DNA of 31,642 bases. It comes from Saccoglossus kowalevskii (taxonomy: Eukaryota > Hemichordata > Enteropneusta > Harrimaniidae). Positions within the stretch are counted from its first letter, which is position 1. Each line of letters starts with the position of its first letter. Below are positions 23,351 to 31,642 of this stretch, piece by piece. The notes beneath the pieces were generated by a model that was given only the letters and a program-made list of their open reading frames with translations, searched no databases and was not told where the DNA came from. The stretch is taken from the NCBI RefSeq assembly GCF_000003605.2, contig NW_003149269.1, forward strand, positions 256,023 through 287,664. Reading direction: 5' to 3'. The position numbers and the translations under genes were made by a program.

Positions 23351-23783
23351 AACACATAATGTTTTCTTCACTACACATTATTTTTCGACTGCAGATTATA
23401 ATTGTTCTCCGTTTCGTCTTGCCCCCCGGTACAAACATTTTTCGTCCCTGATTACCAAATAGGAAAGAGATTACAAAATAGTTTACTGTCTGTCTCGTTC
23501 TATTTCGAGAATTGGTTGTCATGGAAACCAAGTATTGCTATATCTGAAAGTAAACACCGGGCGCAGAATTGCAATATATAGCACAGGAAAGTCAATAAAA
23601 TAACGTTTACTCACCCAAACTCGATGGTAATAATTTAAACAGTGTAAACATATCATATCCACGAAGAACAAATCTCGTGATATTTTATTATAAAGCAGAG
23701 GTGATTCATTACTCTCCTTTTTATGAAAAAAAAATATTCGGTTTTATGTGATATATTTGTACGTTATCACATCTTAAAGATAT
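23351..23783. other. Intron 1 segment, no gene seen
   Basis: The first tens of bases are decayed minisatellite (AACAACACATAATG, CACTACACATTA). The rest is unremarkable AT-rich DNA. Confidence 0.5.
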
Positions 23784-24235
23784 CCGCCATGTTGTTCATA
23801 CAAGTTCACAGAAAGCTATAATGTAATGACCAAAATGTATTCAGAAAGGGCGTCATCGTCTGATTACATCATCGCATCGTGACATATCCAGCGTATTGCT
23901 CGTCTTAGTTAGTACTGATTGAAAGTTTTAATGTGATGACTATCTTCTTTTTAGCAAGGGGTTCACCGACAGAGTACGTCATCAATCCCGCCATTTTGTC
24001 CATACAAGTTTGCTGAAAAGTGTAATGTAATGGCTAACATTTTTTTAGACAGGGCGCCGCCGTTCGACTATGTCGTAGCCTAGTGGTGATATCCGCCATC
24101 ATTCTCCTTCCCAGAGTTCCTTGCGGTTAGATCACCAAAAGTATATATATATATATATATGCCTGGGAGATCTTACGAAGCTATAATATATTACATTTAT
24201 GTAGCCAGGGTGTTACAGTCACATTAATGAAATCT
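23784..24235 (+). repeat. About 103-bp tandem repeat carrying CCGCCAT motifs
   Basis: Unit starts fall at 23784 (CCGCCATGTTG), 23888 (CCAGCGTATTG), 23988 (CCGCCATTTTG) and 24093 (CCGCCATCATT), spaced 104, 100 and 105 bp. Each unit continues with ACAAGTT-type sequence, TAATGTAATGAC or similar, then an (A)GGGCG or AGGGG block and a TACGTCATC-like end. The fourth unit is interrupted by an (AT)n run at 24142-24160 and is degenerate. Confidence 0.75.
24142..24160. repeat. (AT)n microsatellite
   Basis: Nineteen bases of alternating TA within the last degenerate unit of the 103-bp array. Confidence 0.95.
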
Positions 24236-25071
24236 ATTTATTCAAAATTCCATTTAAATTTCAGATCACGAGCATTTTTTTCTTCTGTGAAACTTTAGTA
24301 GTCGTCTGAACCTTTGTAGTCGTCTGGTGTAAAGTGGGATACGCACAAGCTGGTCAATTGACAAATTGAGGCATCACGTGACGCGACCCCTTTTGAACAC
24401 TATTTTATTCCCGCTTAAAACATTTGTCACATTTTTGTGTATTTTTCCAAAAATTTTGGCCAAATTGACAAAATTTATCATTGGCTGCCGATCTTGATCA
24501 AAATTTGTAAAAAAATACGTAAAATAAATATGCAAATCTATATATTGTGAAAGATGGTAAAAGTTTCTACCGAATATGACCCACTACGATACATTTTCGC
24601 GCGCAATGCACAGCTACATCATAACAGTTTGAAACTGGACTGTGCGATTTCCATGAATCTCGTGGCAGTGACACGTGACTAAAAGTAAAAGTAAAGTAGA
24701 ACGCGGATATGATGTAGACGAGTGGTATTCAATTTACTGATAAATGTATCGCGGGCATTCACCGGATACCCACAATACACTGCGACAGCATGGGACTCCG
24801 TGTCTTCCGGAGTGAAGTTTAAAGTAGTTCATTTGTGAATAAAACTGCACTACACTTTTTCACACACAAAATCTGACCGGTATATACATAGTATAATGCA
24901 AATTTAAAGTCTGGTACAAGTAAGTGTTTCCATGACGACACGAACTATGGCGGCCATTTTAAATAAGAAAATTGCATAAACTAGGCCGGTAGTTTGAAAT
25001 TTACATTAATTGTTCATGTAGATGTTCATGAATTACCCTGTAGTCAAACAAACTTTGAAATTCGTGTTTCG
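24236..25071. other. Intron 1 segment, no gene seen
   Basis: It contains ATCACGTGAC (24373-24382), one base from the palindromic E-box, and TATGGCGGCCATTTT near 24945, a double YY1-like motif. Nothing else stands out. Confidence 0.45.
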
Positions 25072-25441
25072 TCAATAGGTGATTTTCCGTACAATTGCGA
25101 GATCTCGCGAGATGCATGAAAGACGCGCGACGAACGTCTGCCGCAAAAATCGAACGATTTGATTTTGAACTGGAATTTCCTTATTTCGTAGCTCACACCG
25201 ACCGGCCGATCTTCGACAGAGGAATATTGCTTCCGAATACCCTTACTTAATCGAAATTGCCTATCATCAAATGTATACAGCACATTATTAAGCATGGAAA
25301 TGTCCCCAAAATACTTTCGCGTTTGTCGAATCCCACGCGATGTTTGACGCGACTACGACGCTATGACCTTTGTTTGTCCTGTTTTTACGTTCGATTTCAC
25401 GCATAACGCGTGATTCTCGCAGTGTACGGAAAATGGTCTAT
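25072..25441 (+). repeat. Duplicated intronic segment, copy 2 (370 bp)
   Basis: Direct repeat of 10771-11141, lying 14.3 kb further into the same hh intron. Differences are mostly single transitions clustered around 25155-25200; the 60 bp around TTTGACGCGACTACGACGC are unchanged. It carries TCTCGCGAGA at 25103-25112. Flanking bases are unrelated to those of copy 1, so the duplication is sharply bounded. Confidence 0.97.
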
Positions 25442-26879
25442 ATATTCGTGTCCGATGTCATTGACTGGCAGAAGAAGAAAAAATAGTTAAGACAGGTGTG
25501 TTAGAAAGATGTCAGGCACTTTTCAAGGTCATTTGTAAGTTGTAACATTTTGAGTTGAGTAACGCCGATGAAAATTCATTTTATTAAAATGACGTGAATT
25601 TCTTCGAACAACCATTGATAAAAAAAAGTTAATAATCTGTCACGTTGTTTCCGTAAATCGTGTAGAATATTACCTTAGTGGACAGTGCGTACGTGAGTAA
25701 GCCCAGTAGAGGTATCCATTTCAAAGGATTTAAACTAAGTGGCGACCGAATGTAGTTCTTTACTGTCGGACACTGTGGGGGTAATAACGGTTAATTCATC
25801 TATTTCTAATTCATAGACTATGTCCGCTCTCAAAGAAAACACGTCTCGCCCTTATTAAAGAATAAAAGGCGGACACATAAACGTTGGCGAATCAAATTAG
25901 AAGGCTTCCATTGAGAACGACAGGGGGTATGGAACGTTTTACACTGATCGTACGACGCAACCAAGCGCCGAGAATGGCCGTAAAGGCGTTTTTATAATAA
26001 CCTTATTAAAGTCACTATAGATGTCTGAATTAACACGTGATGTCGGGTATAATTGCTACCACTGACAAAGTACCGACACCATCAAGACAGCGTCCCCGAC
26101 AATCGCGGAAGGCCACTTCTGGTCAACGAAACGTAAATTAAATTATACTTGCATGCATGCGATGGCTAGGTGTACTGTCGATTTTACATTACGTTTGTCA
26201 CTTGCACGTTTGCATGAACGTATCTGCATTTGTGTGTTTAAATGACAATACATTACCGCGTCGATAATTGTAAACAAAACACCAGACTTATTTAATTATC
26301 AGATGTCACTCGTTTTATTCCCACGTGGCGAAAAAGCGTCACTTGTATTACATTTTTTTTATTTTCGTTTTTATCAATGTATTTATGCGGTTTTAATATA
26401 AATACGTCTGAGGGGTGTGTCCCGATGGCGAGCTTATATGAATTCCCGTCTAGTCGCTCGTCGGCGAGTTCTGTGATGCAAGCAAAGCGACAATGCGTGC
26501 CGGTGAACTCCACTCATTGACGGCGCCTCTCGCGAAGACGCCATTTTGAACTCCAAGATGAAGTAGAGCCCGGGTGATTAAAGTTGCACTCCGTGATCAT
26601 TCATGTAGCTTTATTGGGGTCTTGGAACTATCATGAGACACATTTGGCGATAGCAATATGCGTAAATTGAGGGAATATTTAAAGATTCGCCCGAATTCGC
26701 CGCTGTATAGAATTACTGCCGGCACAGAAGCAAATCTTCGCGAATCCATGCGTATCAAAGCACTATTCCAAAGCGTTAGTAACTGATTTCCAGCATATAA
26801 TCTAAATGATCGCCAATATTTGGTCGCGTTGAAAATGGAACGTTTAAGTCTGGCAATTCAAATTCTTCACCACTGAGCG
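25442..26879. other. Intron 1 segment, no gene seen
   Basis: Apparently unique, AT-rich. The open frame 26292-26513 on the minus strand lacks recognisable features. Confidence 0.5.
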
Positions 26880-26986
26880 TGTTACTACACATATACGCAA
26901 TGCATTATGGGAGAGAACTTCCGATTTTGCGTTACTTGCATGTTACTGCGTATATATGCAATGCATTATGGGAGATGAACTTTCCA
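26880..26986 (+). repeat. 61-bp tandem duplication with GCAATGCATTATGGG
   Basis: TGTTACT(A/G)C(A/G)(C/T)ATATA followed by GCAATGCATTATGGGAGA(T)GAAC occurs at 26880 and again at 26941. ATGCAATGCATTATGGG also appears once at 14011-14027, so the core is not confined to this pair. Confidence 0.8.
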
Positions 26987-27084
26987 TTGTATATAATGGA
27001 AAATATTATCATACTTGATGCAATATTAGGATTCATATCAATAATAATAAATAGCGAAGGCGGTGATCATGTTACACTTAAACA

Positions 27085-27172
27085 GTGTATTTTATGCGCG
27101 TGCTGTGTAACGTCACTGCGGGTCCAATAGTCGAACAGAACGCAGCGCGACGACCGCCGCCATTTAACGCAT
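27085..27172 (+). repeat. Dispersed repeat family B, copy 2
   Basis: GTGTATTTTATGCGCGTG, then ACGTCACTGCGGGTCC, TCGAACAGAACGC, GCGACGACCGCCGCC and ATTTAACGCAT. It aligns over its full length with copy 3 in intron 2 and more weakly with copy 1 near position 400. A TATAAAAGGG lies about 100 bp downstream here and about 60 bp downstream of copy 3. Confidence 0.75.
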
Positions 27173-28579
27173 AGAAAGGAAATGGGATAGAGGGCCCAGG
27201 CGGTACTTGAAACTTTTGAATTAACGTGAAACTGTGGAAATGCAAACCTCGGGTGTATATTTCAGTATCTGATATAAAAGGGTTGCACTTATATGTCGGA
27301 TTAGGTCTAAATGGGTTGGGCGCTGAATAATCGCTTCTGAAATAGCTGTAGTTTGAAATGCTATACTTTAATATTGTTTTTTACATTCCTCACACATCCT
27401 TACAAACTCGGATTTTCAAGAGCCCAATCAAATACACAACTTAACTGATTTTAAAAAACAAGGTATTTAGATATAAAATATTGAGTTCGCACTGGTCTAC
27501 ATGGGTTGGAAGAGGTTGCATATTGGGGTGGTACATTCCATTTTGTCCGAACCACTCAATGGTGTTGGTCACGTACTGTTTATTCCCTTGGGTTCCAAAG
27601 TTAACTGTTGCCATAGAAACCTGAATGATTGTTACCTGTAGAAATTTGGAAATTAAGTTCATTTGGTCCAAAATAAACAAAGAAATTGTAGTTAACACGG
27701 GGAAGCCGTCACCTATCCATGTGACAGACGGCCATGGCGTGTCGTTGTTTACAAACAAACGTTTACTGATAAGCCTTTGCGTTTTAGCGTGCGTTGTTAT
27801 CGTCGCTTGGGACTCAATTCCCTCGCGTGCGCAGGTGACGACCCCCTCCGATTTAAATGAACGAAAAATAAAAAAAAGATAAATGTTGCCCCAGAATTAT
27901 CGCGGAAAACATTGTCGCATTCAAACTGTTAATATATTGACAAAAAAACATTTGAATACTAATGAATTCACTTCACCACAAGAATTGTATTTTCATAGCG
28001 CAAACTGCCGTGTTTGTGACAGGCAACTACTTACGCCCTTGACATACATTTTGAATGAAATTGCACGTGAGTGTCAACTCATCGAGTTTTATCAGCTTTT
28101 TTTCCTTTTGATGTGAATGTACATGAATGCAACCTCAAAAGCGTGAAACGGTGTGTCAATGTCACGTGACAGTTTGTCTGAGTATATCATCAAATGCGCC
28201 ATCTTGTTCGTAACCAGTCGTGATAAAATCACTTATATATACCTCCATGTGTACGGTGAACCAACTTCGAAGCAGTCTGCGTAAATTGGGAATATATACA
28301 TTATGTCAGCAAATCAGACAACACAATTTAACCTTCAAACACTTGTTTTGACCTTTCTAAAAAGAACAATTAAACGAGTAATTGGTGATAATGTTGATAA
28401 CTATCTTTCAACGGGTTTACATTGAACGAAAGGAAAGCCTTGAAGTCCATGGTTATAACGGAATGTTGACTTTTGTAATCAATTTGTCGTTAAGAGTATG
28501 TACATATTGAAAACAAATACCTTCCGGGGATCACAGCGGAAAGTTAAAACAAATCGCTATATTTGAAGTTGTCCGTACA
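27173..28579. other. Intron 1 segment, no gene seen
   Basis: The overlapping opposite-strand open frames at 27441-27882 have no recognisable domain. A perfect GTCACGTGAC lies at 28161-28170. Confidence 0.5.
28161..28170. promoter_or_regulatory. Palindromic E-box GTCACGTGAC
   Basis: Second perfect copy of the extended E-box in this intron, about 1.3 kb before exon 2. Confidence 0.35.
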
Positions 28580-28611
28580 ACCATGGAGCTTTTAGCTTTT
28601 AGCTCCATGGT
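28580..28611. other. Perfect 11-bp hairpin (ACCATGGAGCT / AGCTCCATGGT)
   Basis: Two perfectly complementary 11-base arms around a 10-base loop (TTTAGCTTTT). It is too short for a microRNA precursor and has no U-tract function in a eukaryote. It may be a cruciform or a small palindromic scar. Confidence 0.8.
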
Positions 28612-29471
28612 GCAACCAACCTTCTAACCGCCATTTCCAACTTTCGTCTTCCTCCCCAAAGCAGTTGCTATTAAATATTGTATTGTATCTATAGCAACTT
28701 CATGATCAAAAGCTGTTGGTTATTAGAAGTTAGATTAGCCCAGAATTAGCATTGAAATTAGCGAAGATTTCACCCGTGTAAACGATGTCAGATTTTGTCT
28801 GATTGTTCCAAAATTAACATTTAAAAAAATATATTCAACATTTCGGGCTAAAACCTGTTATGTGTGGTTACCCCTAAAATAATACTAAAATTGTAAACAA
28901 AACTCAATATTGGTAAAATCAAAACTAAGAATGATTTGTTATTGTTAGTTTAACCTAGTTATTTTAGTAAATAACTATAATAATGATTAGTGAGGGTAGT
29001 ATTTCATTGCCAGCCGCTACTGCTGTACTTCCTGACTTTCCCGTGTACTGACTGCAAACGACAGTGCAACTTGCCACAGAATGTGACGTCTCAGTTTCCA
29101 GTGACAGTGCAAAGGTCATAGCGACGTGATTGGTAACTCTTATCTGCACTAATAATCGATGGTTTTAATAAGTTGATATCTCGCTATGTAAATCAAAACA
29201 AGCACTTTGAGTCGCTCTGATGATTTGCCGCCTTCTCTCCCGTAAATGCTTTGTACCACGCCCACCTGCACACATGGCCACATCAATATACCACCCGAGT
29301 ACTTGTTGAGTGTTTTGTTTGCCTTCCCATGGTTCAATATAATAACTACAGGTATATTTCACTGGCCGCATGCTCCACTTCAAACATTACACGCAGTGGC
29401 ATTTCGTTAATTAACTATTTTGAATTTTTTTATATAATTAATAATAAATGTATTTTTTTCTTCACTCTTAG
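28612..29471. other. Intron 1 end, AT-rich, with acceptor tract
   Basis: No gene seen. The last 60 bases are T-rich (ATGTATTTTTTTCTTCAC then TCTTAG), giving a strong polypyrimidine tract and AG acceptor for exon 2. Confidence 0.6.
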
Positions 29472-29733
29472 AGGTGCAAAGACAGATTGAATTCACTTGC
29501 GATATCAGTGATGAACCAGTGGCCTGGAGTCAAACTTCGTGTTACCGAGGGCTGGGACGAGGATGGACACCACGCGCCCAACTCTTTACATTACGAAGGA
29601 CGCGCCGTGGATATAACGACCAATGACAGGGATCGTACCAAATATGGCATGCTTGCGAGGTTAGCCGTGGAGGCAGGTTTTGACTGGGTGTTTTACCAGT
29701 CTCGCGCGCATGTGCACTGTTCTGTTAAAGCAG
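29472..29733 (+). CDS. hh: Hedgehog ligand, exon 2 (codons 101-187 + 1 base; core of HhN signalling domain)
   Basis: Second coding exon, joining in frame to exon 1 as [16 protein letters not shown]. It is 262 bp long, as in vertebrate SHH, and ends GCA G|GTGAGT in phase 1. The acceptor is a T-rich tract ending CTTAG just before 29472. Zinc ligands H140 (LHYEGRAVD), D147 (VDITT) and H182 (HVHCS) are present; E126, D129 and D131 (TEGWDED) complete the calcium site used in co-receptor binding. Residues [17 protein letters not shown] (157-173) are the most conserved block. Position 176, a zinc-site glutamate in Sonic hedgehog (YES), is Gln here (YQS). Residues 135-137 are APN rather than the usual SEE-like residues. 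The rest of the gene, including the GCF autocleavage site and Hint domain, lies beyond the window and is not visible. Confidence 0.98.
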
Positions 29734-29962
29734 GTGAGTCAAAGCGTCCCTTAGCTATTCTAGTTAGTCACGGTGATTTGTAGGTCACGCGTGATTGGCT
29801 AGTTCCAGTGATAAAAACTCATCACGTCTGTATATACTAAACGGAGAAAAATTACTTTGATGTTTTCAAATGATGACAACTACAATTTATCACTGACTAA
29901 TGCTTTTATCATGTGACTTAGCAAATCACTGAATCAGTCAATCATGACTGTTTCAATCACGT

Positions 29963-30240
29963 GCTTGTTGCGCATTGCGTCATGTCATTGCGGCATATAG
30001 ACGGTGTTGCGCATTGCGTCACGTCACTACACACGTCATTGCGTCATGTTTCGATGTGCGTCACGTCGCTCTACACGTGATTGCGTCAAATAGACGTTGT
30101 TGCGCATTGCGTTACGTCACTATACACGTCATTGCGTCATGTTTCGATGTACGTCACGTCGCTCTACACGTGATTGCGTCATATAGACGTTGTTGCGCAT
30201 TGTGTCACGTCGCTCTACACGTATTTGCGCCACATAGACA
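29963..30240 (+). repeat. 93-bp tandem repeat rich in CGTCA
   Basis: GTTGCGCATTG(C/T)GT recurs at 29967, 30005, 30099 and 30192, the last three spaced 94 and 93 bp. Units include CACGTCACTACACACGTCATT, CGTCATGTTTCGATGT and GTCGCTCTACACGTGATTGC-like text. More than ten CGTCA half-sites fall within 280 bp. The long open frame over it (29975-30274) repeats with the array and is not a gene. Confidence 0.9.
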
Positions 30241-30241
30241 A

Positions 30242-30328
30242 TGTATTTTATACGCGTTGAATACGTCACTATGAGTCCCATATCCAACAGAACACGGTGC
30301 GATGACCACCGCCCTTTAATATTAATGA
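30242..30328 (+). repeat. Dispersed repeat family B, copy 3
   Basis: TGTATTTTATACGCGTTG, TACGTCACTATGAGTCCCAT, CCAACAGAACACGGTGCGA and GACCACCGCCCTTTAAT. It directly abuts the 93-bp array, so the array may have arisen from amplification of its upstream edge. Confidence 0.75.
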
Positions 30329-31603
30329 AACGTTTATGGGGCAATGCATAGTTAAACGGATTTTTCAGTTTCCAAAACAGACTGCTGTATAAAAGGGTCA
30401 ATTGGTTAAAGGTCAATCAAGTTTATCCACTCTTTCTTAACACCGACTGGAAGTTTATCGTTTCCTCACTTGTGTTGACAGTGGTGTGGTCACGTGTGGT
30501 CTCCAAATTATTAATAGTGAAATATACTTTTTTATCCATTTATTCCTCAACTTATTTGTTTTTCATTTTATAAAAATATTCAATGTTTATTCTTTTTTTT
30601 TTCACTGGGATTCTAAAATAACCACTTGTTGTTTTCATAAACTTTCTTCACATGAAATGAACTCAATGGAAAACACATCATACTTAGGGGATCTGATTTT
30701 GATATTTCACCCAGTAAGACCACCTAACTTTCATTACATTTGCATCAATACTTGTTGGCGTGGTAGAGGAACCGCATTTTTTCTGTAAATGGGGTACGAA
30801 CCGCGGTCACTGTGGTCACTGGAGCAAAATGGTTGCACGTCATCAACCGAACAAACATACCCAGAAACCGTGACGATGACCTACCCATAAAGCACCGGGA
30901 GAATAAACACCTGCCATGCCAGTACATGCCCACTGTTTTTGTGAAAACAGAAAACTGGTTCGAACCACTTCACCGATTCATTTGGAGTAGACCAGTGTGT
31001 TTATTTTCTGGAGGGGGAGGGGCTAGGTTAGAATAAGAAAAATCAGAGAACTCGTTTTCGCGATAGTGTAGACACTACAGTTACACACAAGTCTGCACGC
31101 GAAACCAACATGACTTGATCATCAGGAAACAAACATACTGATCAATCCATAGATTAACCTAACCCCTTCCCAATGAAAATAATGGCCAACCCTTAATTTG
31201 GTATAAGGACCAATATACGATTCGCGCAGTACATTGTCTGGTGTTTTGGCACAATTTAGTAGGAACGATCGAAATGTGCGAGTCGATATTCATACTCTTA
31301 ATATCCTGAGCAGGAACGTGATGCCCACACTGTCAATTCGTTTTCTTGAAGCATCGTCTTTTTTATTGCGGAAACTCTAAGAGTATTGGATTTTTCAGTG
31401 ATTGGTGAGAAACACGTGTAACTGTGTTTATTGTTTAATTTGCTGTTTGCTTTAGATGGATCATTTGATTTAATAGGATGTGGAAGAGAATTGATGAAAT
31501 AACCAGAACACAAATCAAACCATTATCGGACAGTAAGCAAATAACACCGAATAAACGGCAAGGTAAAGACTATGTCTAATTATAGTAAATACGTACTGCG
31601 TGC

Positions 31604-31642
31604 GTGACTCGAACCGGCGCTCGCGTACGGCACCTAATCGCC
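31604..31642 (-). other. Possible tRNA-derived SINE or tRNA-like fragment (cut by window)
   Basis: Read on the minus strand, the sequence GCGCCGGTTCGAGTCACGC resembles a tRNA B-box (GGTTCGANTCC), with GTGCCGTACGCGAGC before it. The T-stem does not pair well, and any A-box would lie at or beyond the edge. A degenerate tRNA-derived SINE is more likely than a functional tRNA. Confidence 0.25.

Larger units (their letters stand above)
8686..29471 (+). other. hh intron 1 (20.8 kb)
   Basis: The intron is bounded by GTAAGG at 8686 and a pyrimidine-rich CTTAG acceptor ending at 29471. It separates codons 100 and 101 in phase 0, the conserved first-intron position of hedgehog genes. It contains no recognisable nested gene. 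It does hold a duplicated 371-bp segment, MITE-like inverted repeats, several tandem arrays and clusters of palindromic transcription-factor-like motifs. Hedgehog introns are known enhancer hosts in vertebrates and flies, so regulatory content is plausible but inferred. Confidence 0.93.
29734..31642 (+). other. hh intron 2, 5' part (continues beyond window)
   Basis: It begins with a strong GTGAGT donor at 29734. No exon 3 is found: no GCF-type cleavage motif or Hint-like reading frame appears before the right edge, so the gene is cut by the window. The first 600 bp hold a 93-bp tandem repeat and a dispersed repeat copy. From about 30330 to 31590 I see only AT-rich, apparently unique sequence. 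Confidence 0.88.

Noticed and set aside
25044-25295. Minus-strand open frame of 83 codons overlapping duplicated segment copy 2
   Set aside because: The matching position in copy 1 carries a TAG (AAA TTC TAG) and the differences are not biased to third positions, so it is not a conserved protein.
27441-27882. Overlapping opposite-strand frames of 105 and 85 codons
   Set aside because: They lie deep in hh intron 1, with no domain, splice or composition support.
28580-28611. MicroRNA precursor
   Set aside because: An 11-bp stem is far too short for a precursor hairpin.
29975-30274. 99-codon frame with repeated RHVALHVIAS-like text
   Set aside because: It follows the 93-bp tandem array inside hh intron 2 and has no independent coding evidence.
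31604-31642. Functional tRNA gene on the minus strand at the right edge
   Set aside because: It is B-box-like only; the T-stem does not pair and the 5' half is outside the window. Kept only as a low-confidence SINE-like fragment.

Overview
This is animal (bilaterian) genomic DNA. It carries the 5' part of one recognisable protein-coding gene on the + strand, a hedgehog-family ligand gene (hh), embedded in non-coding DNA rich in repeats. Exon 1 (codons 1-100) and exon 2 (codons 101-187 plus one base) are both present, with consensus splice sites. The remainder of the gene (end of the signalling domain, GCF cleavage site, autoprocessing Hint domain, stop codon) lies beyond the right edge. The predicted protein runs without gaps against vertebrate Sonic hedgehog through residue 187, with the same intron position and phase. 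Features such as [13 protein letters not shown] favour a lophotrochozoan (mollusc, annelid, brachiopod or similar) over a fly or a vertebrate. That placement is an inference from family knowledge, not a measured result.

Layout: 1-8.2 kb is 5' flanking DNA. It holds two long pure ATT-type microsatellites, a decaying 112-bp tandem repeat, one inverted-repeat (MITE-like) element and a copy of a dispersed repeat. No neighbouring gene is recognisable. At 7.7-8.4 kb is a plausible promoter and 5' leader: inverted and direct CCAAT boxes, a TATTTAAG box, two tiny upstream ORFs, a GA-rich tract, then the hh start codon at 8386. Intron 1 (8686-29471, 20.8 kb) contains a 371-bp sequence present twice about 14.3 kb apart at about 96% identity. 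It also contains further inverted-repeat elements, four different tandem-repeat arrays, a 50-N assembly gap, and more TCTCGCGAGA, TGACGTCA and GTCACGTGAC palindromes than chance predicts. Intron 2 begins at 29734; within its first 600 bp is a 93-bp tandem repeat packed with CGTCA half-sites and a third copy of the dispersed repeat.

The strongest leads are the duplicated intronic segment (a candidate duplicated cis-element or a young mobile element), the recurrence of palindromic CpG-containing motifs inside the hh intron, and two substitutions in the ligand (Gln at the position of the zinc-site glutamate, and an extra Cys47). I see no evidence of a new multi-gene system; most of the open-frame stretches here are non-coding.
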